DNA of 64,000 bases, taken from NCBI RefSeq assembly GCF_036802865.1, contig NZ_DAIRVK010000002.1, positions 1 through 64,000 of the forward strand. Reading direction: 5' to 3'. Both the position numbers and the translations under genes were made by a program. The notes beneath the pieces were generated by a model. The model saw only the letters and a list, made by a program, of their open reading frames with translations, was not told the DNA's origin and did no database searches. Positions 8,057-17,225 of the stretch are shown one piece after another (position 1 is the stretch's first letter; every line of letters begins with the position of its first letter). Source of the stretch: Sulfurospirillum sp036802865. Lineage in GTDB: Bacteria; Campylobacterota; Campylobacteria; Campylobacterales; Sulfurospirillaceae.

Positions 8057-8103
8057 TTCGGCAGAATGCCCACGCACCTTTGGTGCTTTTCCTTCTTCCC
8101 GAA
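8057..8103 (-). promoter_or_regulatory. Possible structured leader with alternative hairpins
   Basis: Two perfect three-base-loop hairpins lie side by side: GGCA/TGCC (8060-8070) and GCACC/GGTGC (8074-8086). An alternative 5-bp pairing, TTCGG (8057-8061) with CCGAA (8099-8103), would enclose the second and disrupt the first. The stretch is GC-richer than its surroundings and lies 85 to 130 bases upstream of the ATP-grasp start. It does not match a riboswitch class I can recall. Confidence 0.3.
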
Positions 8104-8195
8104 TGAAATTTGAATGTCATAAAAGCAGTTTAGCACAAAATTAAGCAGAGCAAGTGCGTTAAGAGACAGTTTTTTGCTTATTTTTTAAGCAGTGT

Positions 8196-9551
8196 TTAGA
8201 GAGACCACACATAGGCAAAGATCAGCCCCTCTATTAAAAAAAGTATGCAAAAAAGAAGATTCCAATGGATGGAAACATCAAAGGGGGTTACGTGCAAAAA
8301 TTTTGCAGTCATCAGAGACATACCCGCAAACGGTGAGATGATAAACGCTATGGCAGAAGAGAGCATTAAAATGAGCGCTATGGAGACGTTATTAAGGGGG
8401 AGGGTTAATGCTAAAAGGATTTTGCCCAGCATGACGACAAGTACAAAAGGATGAATTCCACAAACAGCAATAGCGATAAATATGACAGGAATAATCACCA
8501 ACGCAAAAATACCCAAATGATTAACACTCTCTTGAAGAAGAGGTTGAATCAACTCCAAAATACCACTATGGTCTACCGCACCTGCAAAAAGCCCCACAGC
8601 TATAAAAAAAATGGAAAAATCAGTTGCTTGGGTAATGCCTCCTTGCCAATAAATCTTCATGACACGCGGCAGTGCAGTATGTTTAGCATAGTAGAGAATC
8701 CATACCGTTGAGACGATAAATCCTGCCAGTAAAATTCTTCCTGTACTCGTCCCAATGCCAAGTATTTCTAAAAGTGTTATGGAAGAGATAAGCCCTAGAA
8801 TGACAAGAATAATATGAAGAGATTTATAGGATGCTTCACGGTGCGTGATGGATAAAGGTAGGGCGATATGGTTTAAAATAGGTTTATTGAGACCTGAAAA
8901 ATGCTCAATGATATAAGATGTGAGAAGCCCTACAATGCTAATCATTAAACCTGGTACGAAGAGCTCTGACCATTTGACATGGGTTACTTGCATGACTAAA
9001 AGAATCATCACCGCCCCTGGCGCCCAAAACAGTACCAACGTATAGCCACGCATAATGGCAGTTGCAAAAAAACGCTTGTATTCAGAAATGCTGTTTTTTA
9101 GGGCTTTATCAAAGAGTGCAACCATTACAGGGACGGTGCCAAAAAGTAAAAAACTCGAAAAAAGGTTGGTGACAACCATGGCAAAGAGGTATAAGGAACT
9201 CTCTTTTTGAAAGAGTCGTTTCAGCCAGTACTCTACTGCATCACCATATTTACCCACTTCAATAGGCATCGCGAACAGTTGCATCACAACGATAATGGCG
9301 ATGATATTGGTCATAGAATTGAGTGAACTCACCCAAATGGAAAAAGGAAGTTTGTAAGCAATCAAAATACCCATGCCGAAGAGTAGAAAAAAAAGAGTGA
9401 TAGTACGAAAACCTTTTTTTTGAGCAGGCAGTCCAAAGAGAAATAAAACCAATGTCAAACAGGCAAGGACGCTTTCATACAAAGGCGTTACGATGTGTAT
9501 AACGTGAAGAAACGTAATGCCCAAAATGGCATATTTACAAATTTTTTGCAT
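8196..9551 (-). CDS. Polytopic inner-membrane protein, putative transporter
   Basis: The 451-residue protein is almost entirely hydrophobic, with about eleven or twelve predicted membrane segments and few charged loops. Re-entrant-like stretches (A-P-G-A-V-M-I-L-L near 175; S-S-A-I-A-F-I-I-S-P-F-A-G near 395-410) and a repeated two-half layout resemble the ion-transporter superfamily of organic-anion and Na+/H+ carriers, but I cannot assign a family. It is transcribed in the same direction as the ATP-grasp operon, 223 bases upstream of it, so it is probably a separate unit. No soluble domain is visible. Confidence 0.6.
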   Translation of the reverse strand: MQKICKYAILGITFLHVIHIVTPLYESVLACLTLVLFLFGLPAQKKGFRTITLFFLLFGMGILIAYKLPFSIWVSSLNSMTNIIAIIVVMQLFAMPIEVGKYGDAVEYWLKRLFQKESSLYLFAMVVTNLFSSFLLFGTVPVMVALFDKALKNSISEYKRFFATAIMRGYTLVLFWAPGAVMILLVMQVTHVKWSELFVPGLMISIVGLLTSYIIEHFSGLNKPILNHIALPLSITHREASYKSLHIILVILGLISSITLLEILGIGTSTGRILLAGFIVSTVWILYYAKHTALPRVMKIYWQGGITQATDFSIFFIAVGLFAGAVDHSGILELIQPLLQESVNHLGIFALVIIPVIFIAIAVCGIHPFVLVVMLGKILLALTLPLNNVSIALILMLSSAIAFIISPFAGMSLMTAKFLHVTPFDVSIHWNLLFCILFLIEGLIFAYVWSL

Positions 9552-9634
9552 CCATACTTCCGAAAAATCAGATGCGTTATTTTATCAAAGAGTTCTAAAG
9601 ATGTAGTGCTTAAAAAAGAAGTTTTAGAGAAAAA

Positions 9635-9662
9635 ATGAAAGCGGCGTATGTGCCGCTTTCAT
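9635..9662 (-). terminator. Terminator of the chemoreceptor gene
   Basis: A perfect 11-bp stem (9635-9645 with 9652-9662) has a 6-base loop; read on the minus strand it is followed by TTTTT. It lies just after the chemoreceptor stop. Confidence 0.85.
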
Positions 9663-9665
9663 TTT

Positions 9666-11273
9666 CTATTGGAATTGATTTAACTTTTGATTGAGGTTTT
9701 CAGAAAGTTTAGAAAGATGATCTGCCGCAGCGGCAATCTCTTCAACACTTCTTGCATTGTGGGATGTCAGCGTGTTGATGTTCGAGACCATCTCAACGAT
9801 TTTATCGGTATCTTTTGAAATTTTGAACGAATTTTGGGCGCTTGTATTGACAGATTGAATACTGTTTTGCATGACCTTGGTTGTTCCTACGATGGTGTTT
9901 TCTACCGCACTTGAAACGGTTGAAAGCCGTTGAATGTTTTTTGCATTTTTATTCATTTGATCGGAGGAGTTGACGATGGATTGAACAATGATATTAATCG
10001 TAGCATTAATCTCTGTCAGTGAAGTTTGTGTACGTTCCGCAAGTTTACGGACTTCATCTGCAACCACGGCAAAGCCTCGTCCATGTTCACCCGCCCTTGC
10101 TGCTTCGATAGCGGCATTAAGAGCGAGTAGGTTGGTTTGATCTGCAATGTCTGAGATAACGGTGAGGATCTGTTTCACTTGTTCTGCATCTTTACTCATC
10201 TGCTCTAATTGTCCTGCTAGTGCAGTCTCTGCTTCGCTCGCCTGATCGACATCATTACGCAATGCGATAATCTCATCTTGTGCATGGTTGAGTTTTTTAC
10301 CAGCTTCCGTTATTTCTTCTTTCATGCCTTCTGAGAGTTTGGCTGTTTCTTGAACAAAGGATTTAATGGTTTCAATTTCATGGATAGTATTTTCAACAAT
10401 AGTTGAACTTTGTTCGGCATTGCGTCCTATTTGCATACTCGTGGTGCTTAGTTCATGCGACACAGAGGCATTTTCATTAGAAGAGGTTTTAGCATCGGTG
10501 ATAGTCGTTTCAAGGGTTGTCACCAAAGAGTTGAAGCTATCGACAATCTCTTTGATCTCATTCTTTTTGATGTACGTAATTCTAAATTTAAGCTCTTTAT
10601 CTTTAACAAAATGCATGATACTATCGCGTATGAGGTGTACTCCTTGCATGATGTTATTGCGGATCAGAATGCTAAGCATAATGACAGCAAGCGCAATAAC
10701 AATTGCAATAGTAATCATCCACAATGTTGCACTTTGTTTGGTCTCAATCGCAATTTTAGCGTCAGTATCTGCTAATTTTTCATTGTAATGCATGTGTTCA
10801 TCGATGGTTTGTGTCATGCTACTAACAGTTGCACGATTTGCTAAGACAAGTGCGCGTGCTTCATCGTTTTTATTTGCGTTAGAAAGCACAAAAAATTTTG
10901 TAACGTAAGTGATAAATTGCCCATAGAGTTCTTTTTCTTTTTGGTACAACTCTTTATCTTTTTCATCAGAGAGTAGTGCTTCATAGCTTTTTAAATCTTT
11001 TTCAAACTCAGCTTTAATGCCATAAAAGCGCTCTTCCAGCTTTTTCATCTCATTGGAATCCTCAGTAGTCATGTGTTCCCAAAGAACGATTCTTTGACGA
11101 TAGATGCTCTTTTGCATACTTGCCATGACTAAGATACTTGGTAAAGAGTTGATATTACAGGTGTTTGTTTTTTCAAAAACCTGCTCCATTTTTGAAATGC
11201 TAATACCAAAAATCAGAATAAAGCCAAGCAGCGATAATCCCAACATGGTCATTAACTGTTTTGAAATACTCAT
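9666..11273 (-). CDS. Methyl-accepting chemotaxis protein with four-helix-bundle sensor
   Basis: The 535-residue receptor has an N-terminal membrane segment (about 7-27), a helical periplasmic domain with the four-helix-bundle pattern (about 30-175), a second membrane segment (about 180-203), a HAMP-like region and a long cytoplasmic coiled coil. The hairpin tip reads D-Q-T-N-L-L-A-L-N-A-A-I-E-A-A-R-A-G-E-H-G-R-G-F, where CheA and CheW dock. It has no CheR-docking pentapeptide. It is a close paralogue of the product at 14148-15758 (both start M-S-I-S-K-Q-L), which lies in inverse orientation on the other side of arsR-zntA. The ligand is unknown. Confidence 0.93.
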   Translation of the reverse strand: MSISKQLMTMLGLSLLGFILIFGISISKMEQVFEKTNTCNINSLPSILVMASMQKSIYRQRIVLWEHMTTEDSNEMKKLEERFYGIKAEFEKDLKSYEALLSDEKDKELYQKEKELYGQFITYVTKFFVLSNANKNDEARALVLANRATVSSMTQTIDEHMHYNEKLADTDAKIAIETKQSATLWMITIAIVIALAVIMLSILIRNNIMQGVHLIRDSIMHFVKDKELKFRITYIKKNEIKEIVDSFNSLVTTLETTITDAKTSSNENASVSHELSTTSMQIGRNAEQSSTIVENTIHEIETIKSFVQETAKLSEGMKEEITEAGKKLNHAQDEIIALRNDVDQASEAETALAGQLEQMSKDAEQVKQILTVISDIADQTNLLALNAAIEAARAGEHGRGFAVVADEVRKLAERTQTSLTEINATINIIVQSIVNSSDQMNKNAKNIQRLSTVSSAVENTIVGTTKVMQNSIQSVNTSAQNSFKISKDTDKIVEMVSNINTLTSHNARSVEEIAAAADHLSKLSENLNQKLNQFQ

Positions 11274-11394
11274 AAAAAACTCCTTTTGTGTTCTTGAGTG
11301 AAATAATAACCATCAAGTGTGACAACGGCGTTGCATGTAAATCAAAAATAAAATTTTTCTAATTAGGAAGTTGTTGTGAAAGGTTAGGAAAGAG

Positions 11395-11419
11395 AAGATG
11401 CCCTAAAATAGGGCATCTT
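11395..11419 (-). terminator. Terminator of the arsR-zntA operon
   Basis: A perfect 10-bp stem (AAGATGCCCT with AGGGCATCTT) and 5-base loop sit nine bases beyond the ATPase stop; the tail is pyrimidine-rich. Confidence 0.7.
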
Positions 11420-11427
11420 GAGAGTAT

Positions 11428-13425
11428 TTATTTGTGTGTCAAGACACGGGTAGCATTTAAAACAGCGATCAAGGCAACGCCGACATCACCAAAAACAGCT
11501 TCCCACATCGTTGCTATTCCCATAGCGCCCATAATAAGAATAGCCCCTTTAACGCCAAGTGCGAAGATAATGTTTTGCCATACGATGGCATGGGTTTTAT
11601 GAGCAATTTTAAGTGCTGTAGCCACTTTTGAAATCTCATCGGTCATAATAACAATATCAGCAGCTTCTATGGCAGCGTCTGAGCCAACACCACCCATAGC
11701 AATGCCAATGTCGGCGCGTGCCAACACAGGTGCGTCATTGATGCCATCACCCACAAAGACGGTTTTGCCTTTGCCACTTTTTCGCGCCATAATTTCTTCA
11801 AGCTTTTCGACTTTTTGATGCGGTAAAAGTTCTGCTTCAACGTGCGTGATACCAAGCCCTTGTGCGACTTTTTGTGCGGCGGCTTTATTGTCACCCGTAA
11901 GCATGATGATCTCTTTAACACCCAGTGCTTTAAGCGCTAAAATGGCTCTTTCACTGTCCTCTTTTGGCTCATCTGCAATGGTGAGGTAACCCGCTAAAAC
12001 ACCCTCAACAACGACATAAACGACCGTGTCAGGGGTTGAGAGTTTTTCATGCGCGATAGTGTGATCTCGAAGGAGTTTATCATTACCCGCAAGAACATTT
12101 TTCTCATCAATGATCGCTCTAACGCCATAGCCCGCTAACTCCTCGTACGAACTTACAACCGCTTCTAAAGGCTTCGTGTAGGCACGTTTGATCGAAAGTG
12201 CAATGGGGTGGTTTGAGTGCATTTCCGCTAAGGCTGCAAGACGTAGCACATCTTCTTCGCTGTATCCTTGAAGTGCCGTGATAGACGTAACGCTAAAGAT
12301 GCCCTTCGTTAGTGTTCCTGTTTTATCTAAAACAACGGTATCGACACTGTTAAGCGCTTCAAGGAAGTTTCCACCTTTGACTAAGATACCGTTTTTAGAA
12401 GCCCCACCGATGCCACCAAAGAAGCTAAGTGGAATGGAGACAACAAGCGCACACGGGCAAGAGACAACAAGGAAAACCAAAGAGCGTCTAAACCAGTCAC
12501 TTAAGAGTGCATCTTGCATTAAAAGCGGTGGCAAGAAAGCGAGAAGTGCTGCAGAAATAACGACAAATGGCGTGTAGTACTTCGCAAATTTCGTAATGAA
12601 TTGCTCTGTTTTTGCTTTTTTATTGCTAGCATTTTGTACAAGATCTAAAATTTTTGAAACGGTAGACTCTGCGAAAAGTTTAGTGGTTTCTATGATGAGT
12701 ACACCTGTTTTATTAATCGTTCCAGAGAGCACTTCATCGCCTTTGGTGACTTCTTTGGGTAGAGATTCCCCCGTAAGTGCCGATGTGTCAAGGGTAGATC
12801 GACCTTCTATAATAGTACCATCAAGTGGGATTTTTTCACCCGGTTTAACGATGATACGACTGCCTAATGCAACGTCATTTGGAGAGACTTTTTCTTCGCC
12901 ATTTTCTGTTTGAAGGTTTGCAAAATCAGGTCTTATATCCATGAGTTTAGTGATGGATTTACGTGAGCGTGCAACGGCTAAGTCTTGAAAAAATTCACCA
13001 ACCCGAAAGAAAAGCATTACCGCAACACCCTCTGGGTACTGACCGATACTAAAGGCACCAACCGTAGCCAAACCCATTAAAAAGTTTTCGTCAAAAACGT
13101 GACCTTTAAAAAGGTTGCTTATTGCCATATAAAGAATTTCACCGCCCACTAAAAAGAAGCTGATAAGATACGTCCAAAACATCAAAGGATTGGTCTCTTC
13201 CATAAATACTGCGGAAATAAACAGCACCGCACCGATACAAAATGTAATGAAATGCCATGATGTAAGCATCTCTTTTAAACTGGTATCGCCAAATCCCTCA
13301 TGGTGATGGTGGTCATCATGATCGTGCTCATGCGAATGTGTTACGACAGGTTGGCACCTTGAACAGCAACTATTCTCTGTTGTGGTGCACGTTTGGAGTT
13401 CTTTTTCATGAAATTGCATCATCAT
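11428..13425 (-). CDS. zntA: P1B-type heavy-metal-exporting ATPase (Zn/Cd/Pb type)
   Basis: The 665-residue pump has the P1B core: the membrane metal site S-C-P-C-A-L (about 322), the phosphorylation motif D-K-T-G-T-L-T-K-G (about 370), T-G-D-N (about 515) and G-D-G-I-N-D (about 565). S-C-P-C marks the Zn2+/Cd2+/Pb2+ exporters, not copper pumps. The N terminus lacks a folded HMA domain and instead holds a Cys cluster and a His/Asp tail (residues about 13-45), likely a flexible metal-binding lead. It overlaps the end of arsR by 20 bases, so it is co-transcribed with its sensor and probably induced by excess metal. Confidence 0.92.
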   Translation of the reverse strand: MMMQFHEKELQTCTTTENSCCSRCQPVVTHSHEHDHDDHHHHEGFGDTSLKEMLTSWHFITFCIGAVLFISAVFMEETNPLMFWTYLISFFLVGGEILYMAISNLFKGHVFDENFLMGLATVGAFSIGQYPEGVAVMLFFRVGEFFQDLAVARSRKSITKLMDIRPDFANLQTENGEEKVSPNDVALGSRIIVKPGEKIPLDGTIIEGRSTLDTSALTGESLPKEVTKGDEVLSGTINKTGVLIIETTKLFAESTVSKILDLVQNASNKKAKTEQFITKFAKYYTPFVVISAALLAFLPPLLMQDALLSDWFRRSLVFLVVSCPCALVVSIPLSFFGGIGGASKNGILVKGGNFLEALNSVDTVVLDKTGTLTKGIFSVTSITALQGYSEEDVLRLAALAEMHSNHPIALSIKRAYTKPLEAVVSSYEELAGYGVRAIIDEKNVLAGNDKLLRDHTIAHEKLSTPDTVVYVVVEGVLAGYLTIADEPKEDSERAILALKALGVKEIIMLTGDNKAAAQKVAQGLGITHVEAELLPHQKVEKLEEIMARKSGKGKTVFVGDGINDAPVLARADIGIAMGGVGSDAAIEAADIVIMTDEISKVATALKIAHKTHAIVWQNIIFALGVKGAILIMGAMGIATMWEAVFGDVGVALIAVLNATRVLTHK

Positions 13426-13783
13426 ATCCTCGTGGTTCTAATATATGTTCTAAGCCTTGATTAAAAATACTTTTAATGTGTTCATCATCCAGTGAATAAA
13501 AGACAACTTTGCCTTCTTTTCTGTGTTTCACAAGCCTTGCTTGGCGAAGGACGCGAAGTTGGTGTGAGATGGCAGACTGTGTCATACCTAGAAGCTCAGC
13601 GATGTCACATACGCACATCTCCGCTTCAAAAAGTGCTGAGATGATTTTGACACGGGTGGTGTCCCCAAACACTTTGAAGAGTTCGGCAAGGTCGTAAAGC
13701 TTCTCCTCTTGGGGCATTTTTTGTTTGACTATTTCGATGATGTTTTCATGAAGTGTATTACAGCTACAAAATTCATCGCCCAT
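13406..13783 (-). CDS. ArsR/SmtB-family metal-responsive repressor (CadC/SmtB-like)
   Basis: The 125-residue winged-helix repressor has its recognition helix in T-Q-S-A-I-S-H-Q-L-R-V-L. The helix before it carries E-M-C-V-C-D-I-A, the Cys-x-Cys alpha-3 thiolate site that in CadC/ArsR relatives binds Cd, Pb or As, and extra Cys residues lie near the N terminus (C-S-C). This predicts sensing of a soft metal and release of the operator at 13816-13835. It is the first gene of an operon with the metal ATPase, which supports control of efflux. Confidence 0.9.
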   Translation of the reverse strand: MGDEFCSCNTLHENIIEIVKQKMPQEEKLYDLAELFKVFGDTTRVKIISALFEAEMCVCDIAELLGMTQSAISHQLRVLRQARLVKHRKEGKVVFYSLDDEHIKSIFNQGLEHILEPRGYDDAIS

Positions 13784-13815
13784 TTTTTCATCCTTTTTAG
13801 TATAGATAAATGTTC

Positions 13816-13835
13816 ATATGAACAATTGCTCATAT
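13816..13835 (-). promoter_or_regulatory. ArsR/SmtB-type operator
   Basis: ATATGAACAATTGCTCATAT is a near-perfect inverted repeat (one mismatched pair), matching the half-site ATATGAACA of SmtB/CadC/ZiaR operators. It lies 33 bases before the arsR start and overlaps a second perfect palindrome, TGTTCATATGAACA, at 13811-13824. Confidence 0.8.
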
Positions 13836-14147
13836 ATTAAAACAACTCAAATTAGAAATGGCTTAAATTGAGAAAGAAAATCAAAAAAGTTTTACATGTA
13901 AAGGAAATGGAGAGATCAAAAGTTAAAAGTTTAACCCGAAGCCCTTTAATTTTTATTTTGTCAGGAATGCTATTTTCATGCTATATATTTTATGTAATAT
14001 CTTTTTTCTGATAAAGCATCTGTGGTAATAGTAAAGTAATATTATGGTGATAATATGCCATAAAAAGAGACTTATGATGTTGCAAGACTTCTTAATTTCG
14101 CAGCTTGTTAGAGTTACCAATGAAAGAATTAAAAGGAAGAAAATTTA
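13836..14147. other. Intergenic region between arsR and the second chemoreceptor
   Basis: This AT-rich stretch has no gene. Besides the TTTACATGTAAA palindrome at 13891-13902 it presumably holds the promoter of the chemoreceptor gene at 14148; no clear box was identified. Confidence 0.5.
13891..13902. repeat. TTTACATGTAAA palindrome
   Basis: A perfect 12-bp palindrome lies in the divergent region between arsR and a chemoreceptor gene. Other exact copies are at 5199, 16664, 34909 and 40934. Confidence 0.6.
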
Positions 14148-15758
14148 ATGAGTATTTCAAAACAGTTGTTAGTAATGCTCGCCGTCACTGTTTTTGGGCT
14201 TATTGGTGTTTTTACGATTGCCATACAGAAAATGGACGCAGTGTATGAAAAAACAAATACATGTAATATCACGATATTGCCTAGTACGCATCTTTTAATA
14301 GACCTACAAGATAATTTTTATCGGTTTCGAATTGCTTCATGGAAATTTGTTGCTCTCCAAAATAAAGATGAAATTAGAAAAGTGAGAGAGCGCTCTCTTA
14401 CGTTTAAATCGAATGTGGATGAAAGCTTCAAACAATACGAATCATTTATTTCAGATCCAAAAGACCGAGAAATGTATATGAAAGAAAAAACGATGTTTGC
14501 GCAATTTGCAATACTTGTAGATAAACTCTACCAACTTGGACTTGATGGTAAGCAAGATGAAGCGCTAGAACTTATGGATCAAAACGACAAGACTATCATG
14601 GATTTAACAGAAGCAATTAATGACCATATGGATTATATTAAACAATTAGCTGGCAAAGATGCCGAAGATGCACTCAGCGTAAAAAGTAGAGCAACAACTA
14701 TTATGATTATGTTATCGGCACTTATTGCATTATGTGTTATTGGTCTTGGTATTGTAATCCGAAATAACATCATGCAAGGCGTTTCACTCATTCGTGATGG
14801 TATTGCAGGTTTTGTTCAAAACAAAGAGTTGAGGTTTAGAATTAAGTATGGCAAGAAAAATGAGATTGAAGAGATTGTACAGAGTTTCAATAGTTTAGTC
14901 AGTACCTTAGAAGTGATTATTGATGATGTTAAGCACTCATCCAATGAAAATGCTTCTGTTTCGCATGAGCTAAGCACCACAAGTATGCAAATAGGTCGTA
15001 ATGCAGAGCATAGTACGATCATTGTTAATAATACCATTGAAGAGATAATTTCCATTAAAAAGTTTGTTCAAGAAACAGCTCTGCTTTCAGAGTCAATGAA
15101 AAAAAGTATTGGCGTAGCTGGCGAGAAGCTAGAGTCTGCAAAGAATGAAGTGTTTATGCTTAAAAATGAAGTTGAACTTGCCAGTGAAGCGCAAACAGCG
15201 CTTGCACAGCAGTTAGAACAGATGAGTAAAGATGCAGAGCAAGTGAAACAAATCTTGAATGTTATTTCTGATATTGCCGATCAAACAAATCTTCTAGCAC
15301 TCAATGCCGCTATCGAAGCCGCACGTGCAGGTGAGCATGGACGAGGATTTGCCGTGGTTGCGGATGAAGTACGAAAACTAGCAGAACGTACACAAACCTC
15401 TTTGACGGAGATTAATGCAACGATTAATGTTATTGTTCAATCTATTGTTAACTCTTCCGAGCAAATGAGTAAAAATGCTCAAAACATTAGACATTTGGCT
15501 TCTGTTTCAATCAATGTGGGAGACAGCATAACCAATACAACTTCCGTTATGCAAGAGAGTATAACATCCGTGACAATCAGTGCTAAGAACTCTAATCAAA
15601 TTGTAAACGATACCGATAAAATCGTTAATCTTGTAACTAATATCAATAGTATCACCAGTGAAAATGCCAGAAGTGTAGAAGAGATAGCCTCCGCAGCCGA
15701 TCATCTTTCCAAGCTTGCTGAAAATCTTAATCATAAATTGGGGCAATTTAAATCTTAA
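14148..15758 (+). CDS. Methyl-accepting chemotaxis protein, paralogue of the 9666-11273 product
   Basis: The 536-residue receptor has the same layout as its paralogue: membrane segment near 7-27, helical periplasmic sensor domain, second membrane segment near 182-205 (M-I-M-L-S-A-L-I-A-L-C-V), HAMP-like region and the conserved signalling tip around residues 380-425. The cytoplasmic half is nearly the same as in the paralogue whereas the sensor half has diverged, as expected after duplication and change of ligand specificity. The ATG has AAAAGGAAG upstream. It is transcribed alone and ends at a hairpin shared with the convergent DJ-1-like gene. Confidence 0.93.
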   Translation: MSISKQLLVMLAVTVFGLIGVFTIAIQKMDAVYEKTNTCNITILPSTHLLIDLQDNFYRFRIASWKFVALQNKDEIRKVRERSLTFKSNVDESFKQYESFISDPKDREMYMKEKTMFAQFAILVDKLYQLGLDGKQDEALELMDQNDKTIMDLTEAINDHMDYIKQLAGKDAEDALSVKSRATTIMIMLSALIALCVIGLGIVIRNNIMQGVSLIRDGIAGFVQNKELRFRIKYGKKNEIEEIVQSFNSLVSTLEVIIDDVKHSSNENASVSHELSTTSMQIGRNAEHSTIIVNNTIEEIISIKKFVQETALLSESMKKSIGVAGEKLESAKNEVFMLKNEVELASEAQTALAQQLEQMSKDAEQVKQILNVISDIADQTNLLALNAAIEAARAGEHGRGFAVVADEVRKLAERTQTSLTEINATINVIVQSIVNSSEQMSKNAQNIRHLASVSINVGDSITNTTSVMQESITSVTISAKNSNQIVNDTDKIVNLVTNINSITSENARSVEEIASAADHLSKLAENLNHKLGQFKS

Positions 15759-15849
15759 AATAGTAAATGGGAACAGGCTACTTTTGCTTGACATGTAAAA
15801 GATTTATTGTTTCATTTTATTACCGTAGGCTCCCTTCATCTTGATGATA

Positions 15850-15872
15850 TTAAGCCCTAAAATAGGGCTTAA
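15850..15872. terminator. Bidirectional terminator between convergent genes
   Basis: A perfect 9-bp stem (TTAAGCCCT with AGGGCTTAA) and 5-base loop lie between the chemoreceptor and the DJ-1-like gene. Confidence 0.75.
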
Positions 15873-15877
15873 TTGAA

Positions 15878-16573
15878 TTACGTTAGTAAACAGTACGCTT
15901 TTTTGGCATTTTCTTTTTGGGCATCTGCCCATGCTTTATGAAGTAGCATAGTTTTTTCGGTTAACACTTTTCCTGCTAACTCTGGACTTCCAACACCAAA
16001 AGGAGGTTTTGGATCGTATTCTAAGGTAAGTTCCATGATTTGAGCTATTTCTTCTCCTCTCAATGTAGCAAGAGCCAAGAGCGCTGCTTTGTATGAACCT
16101 GAAACGGGACCTGCTGTGTAAAATTTACCATCTATAAGTACGCCTTGACCAACTACTGGGTGTGCGCCAAGCTCTTCTAATGTATCCATCATTTGAAAAT
16201 TGGTTCGTGCTTTTTTGTCTTTTAAAAGTCCAGCAGCTCCAAGGAGTAATGTCCCTGCACAAATACCGATAACAATACTTGCATGTTTCGCTTGCTGTTT
16301 AACAAACGCCAAAACTTCAGGATCGCTTACAACCTCAGGTGATGTTGCTCCTACAATAAGCACATCAACATTAGGACATGTCTCGAAGGTTGATGTCGCA
16401 CACATAGGCCAGTTAGGCATAGCATTAAACTGTTCTAGGTTTTTCCAAACAAGGTATGTTTCTGTGTTGGGAACCATTCCAAAAACAGTTTGACCTCCTA
16501 TGATATCGGGCATAAATACGTCAGGACAGACGAGCGTTGCAACTTTTAATGTTGTGCTTGTATCGTTTTGCAT
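15878..16573 (-). CDS. DJ-1/PfpI superfamily protein
   Basis: The protein (231 residues from the chosen start) carries the nucleophile elbow G-I-C-A-G-T-L-L-L near residue 103 of the family's class I glutamine amidotransferase-like fold. The A-G-P-V-S-G and pattern around it resemble isonitrile hydratase and AraC-associated DJ-1 members. Possible roles are hydration of a small molecule, glyoxalase or chaperone activity; the sequence does not decide. The ATG at 16573 is chosen because AAGGAG precedes it; an upstream in-frame start at 16612 would add residues with no family similarity. It stands alone, with a TTTACATGTAAA element upstream. Confidence 0.8.
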   Translation of the reverse strand: MQNDTSTTLKVATLVCPDVFMPDIIGGQTVFGMVPNTETYLVWKNLEQFNAMPNWPMCATSTFETCPNVDVLIVGATSPEVVSDPEVLAFVKQQAKHASIVIGICAGTLLLGAAGLLKDKKARTNFQMMDTLEELGAHPVVGQGVLIDGKFYTAGPVSGSYKAALLALATLRGEEIAQIMELTLEYDPKPPFGVGSPELAGKVLTEKTMLLHKAWADAQKENAKKAYCLLT

Positions 16574-16663
16574 AAATTCTCCTTGAGATGAATTGAAGCA
16601 AAATAGTAACAAAGCTTTGAAAATTACGAATGACAGTTTACGAGTCTTGATGTGAGGATATAT

Positions 16664-16675
16664 TTTACATGTAAA
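16664..16675. repeat. TTTACATGTAAA palindrome
   Basis: An exact copy lies between two minus-strand genes, about 90 bases upstream of the DJ-1-like start. Confidence 0.6.
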
Positions 16676-16714
16676 GAAACTAAGAGGGCAAAAGTTAAAA
16701 ATCCACGCTCTACC

Positions 16715-17188
16715 CTATAAATAGTACCTTCCAATGCACTCTTTTATATCTATTTTAATGACGGCAGTTCCATTCACCATCTTTTCAGGCAATTCTTTAT
16801 GGGCTAAATGCGGGGCAAATTTTTCAGTAATTTTTGCCAGTGCCTCTTTTTTTTCTTCCATGTTTTCCACAATGCACGCATCTCCTTGGACGATGATGCT
16901 GTTAAATTTAGTATTGACATCGCAAGGGTTTTCGACATTTTGATCCAACAATGAAAGCATCTCATCTATTTCAAAACAAACTTTTGTGTTTGATTTTAAA
17001 ATCTCTATTTTTTGCCCTTTGGGTAATCCATGCAGATAAATTGAGTGTTCGCTATAGACAAAGTGCATGGGTACAACATACGCATAGCCATCGGCTCTAA
17101 CACAACCGAGTCTTCCCACAAGCGCTCTTTCAAAGAGGGCTTCTGTTTGCTCTTTCGTTAACAGATGTGTTTTTGTTCGGTGTCTCAT
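16715..17188 (-). CDS. Pyridoxamine 5'-phosphate oxidase-like FMN-binding protein
   Basis: The protein is 157 residues, the size of the small split-barrel flavin family (NimA-like). It contains the N-terminal G-R-L-G-C-V-R-A-D-G strand pair, V-P-M-H-F-V-Y and the G-L-P-K-G-Q-K-I-E-I-L loop usual for FMN-phosphate contact, and ends G-R-Y-Y-L. Members bind FMN, F420 or heme and reduce or sequester small molecules; some act in nitroimidazole resistance. The ATG at 17188 with AAAGGAG upstream is preferred to the GTG at 17194, which overlaps that site. It is divergent from glyA across the repeat region. Confidence 0.8.
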   Translation of the reverse strand: MRHRTKTHLLTKEQTEALFERALVGRLGCVRADGYAYVVPMHFVYSEHSIYLHGLPKGQKIEILKSNTKVCFEIDEMLSLLDQNVENPCDVNTKFNSIIVQGDACIVENMEEKKEALAKITEKFAPHLAHKELPEKMVNGTAVIKIDIKECIGRYYL

Positions 17189-17225
17189 GCTCACTCCTTT
17201 TCATCATTTGCCGCCATTGTAATGA

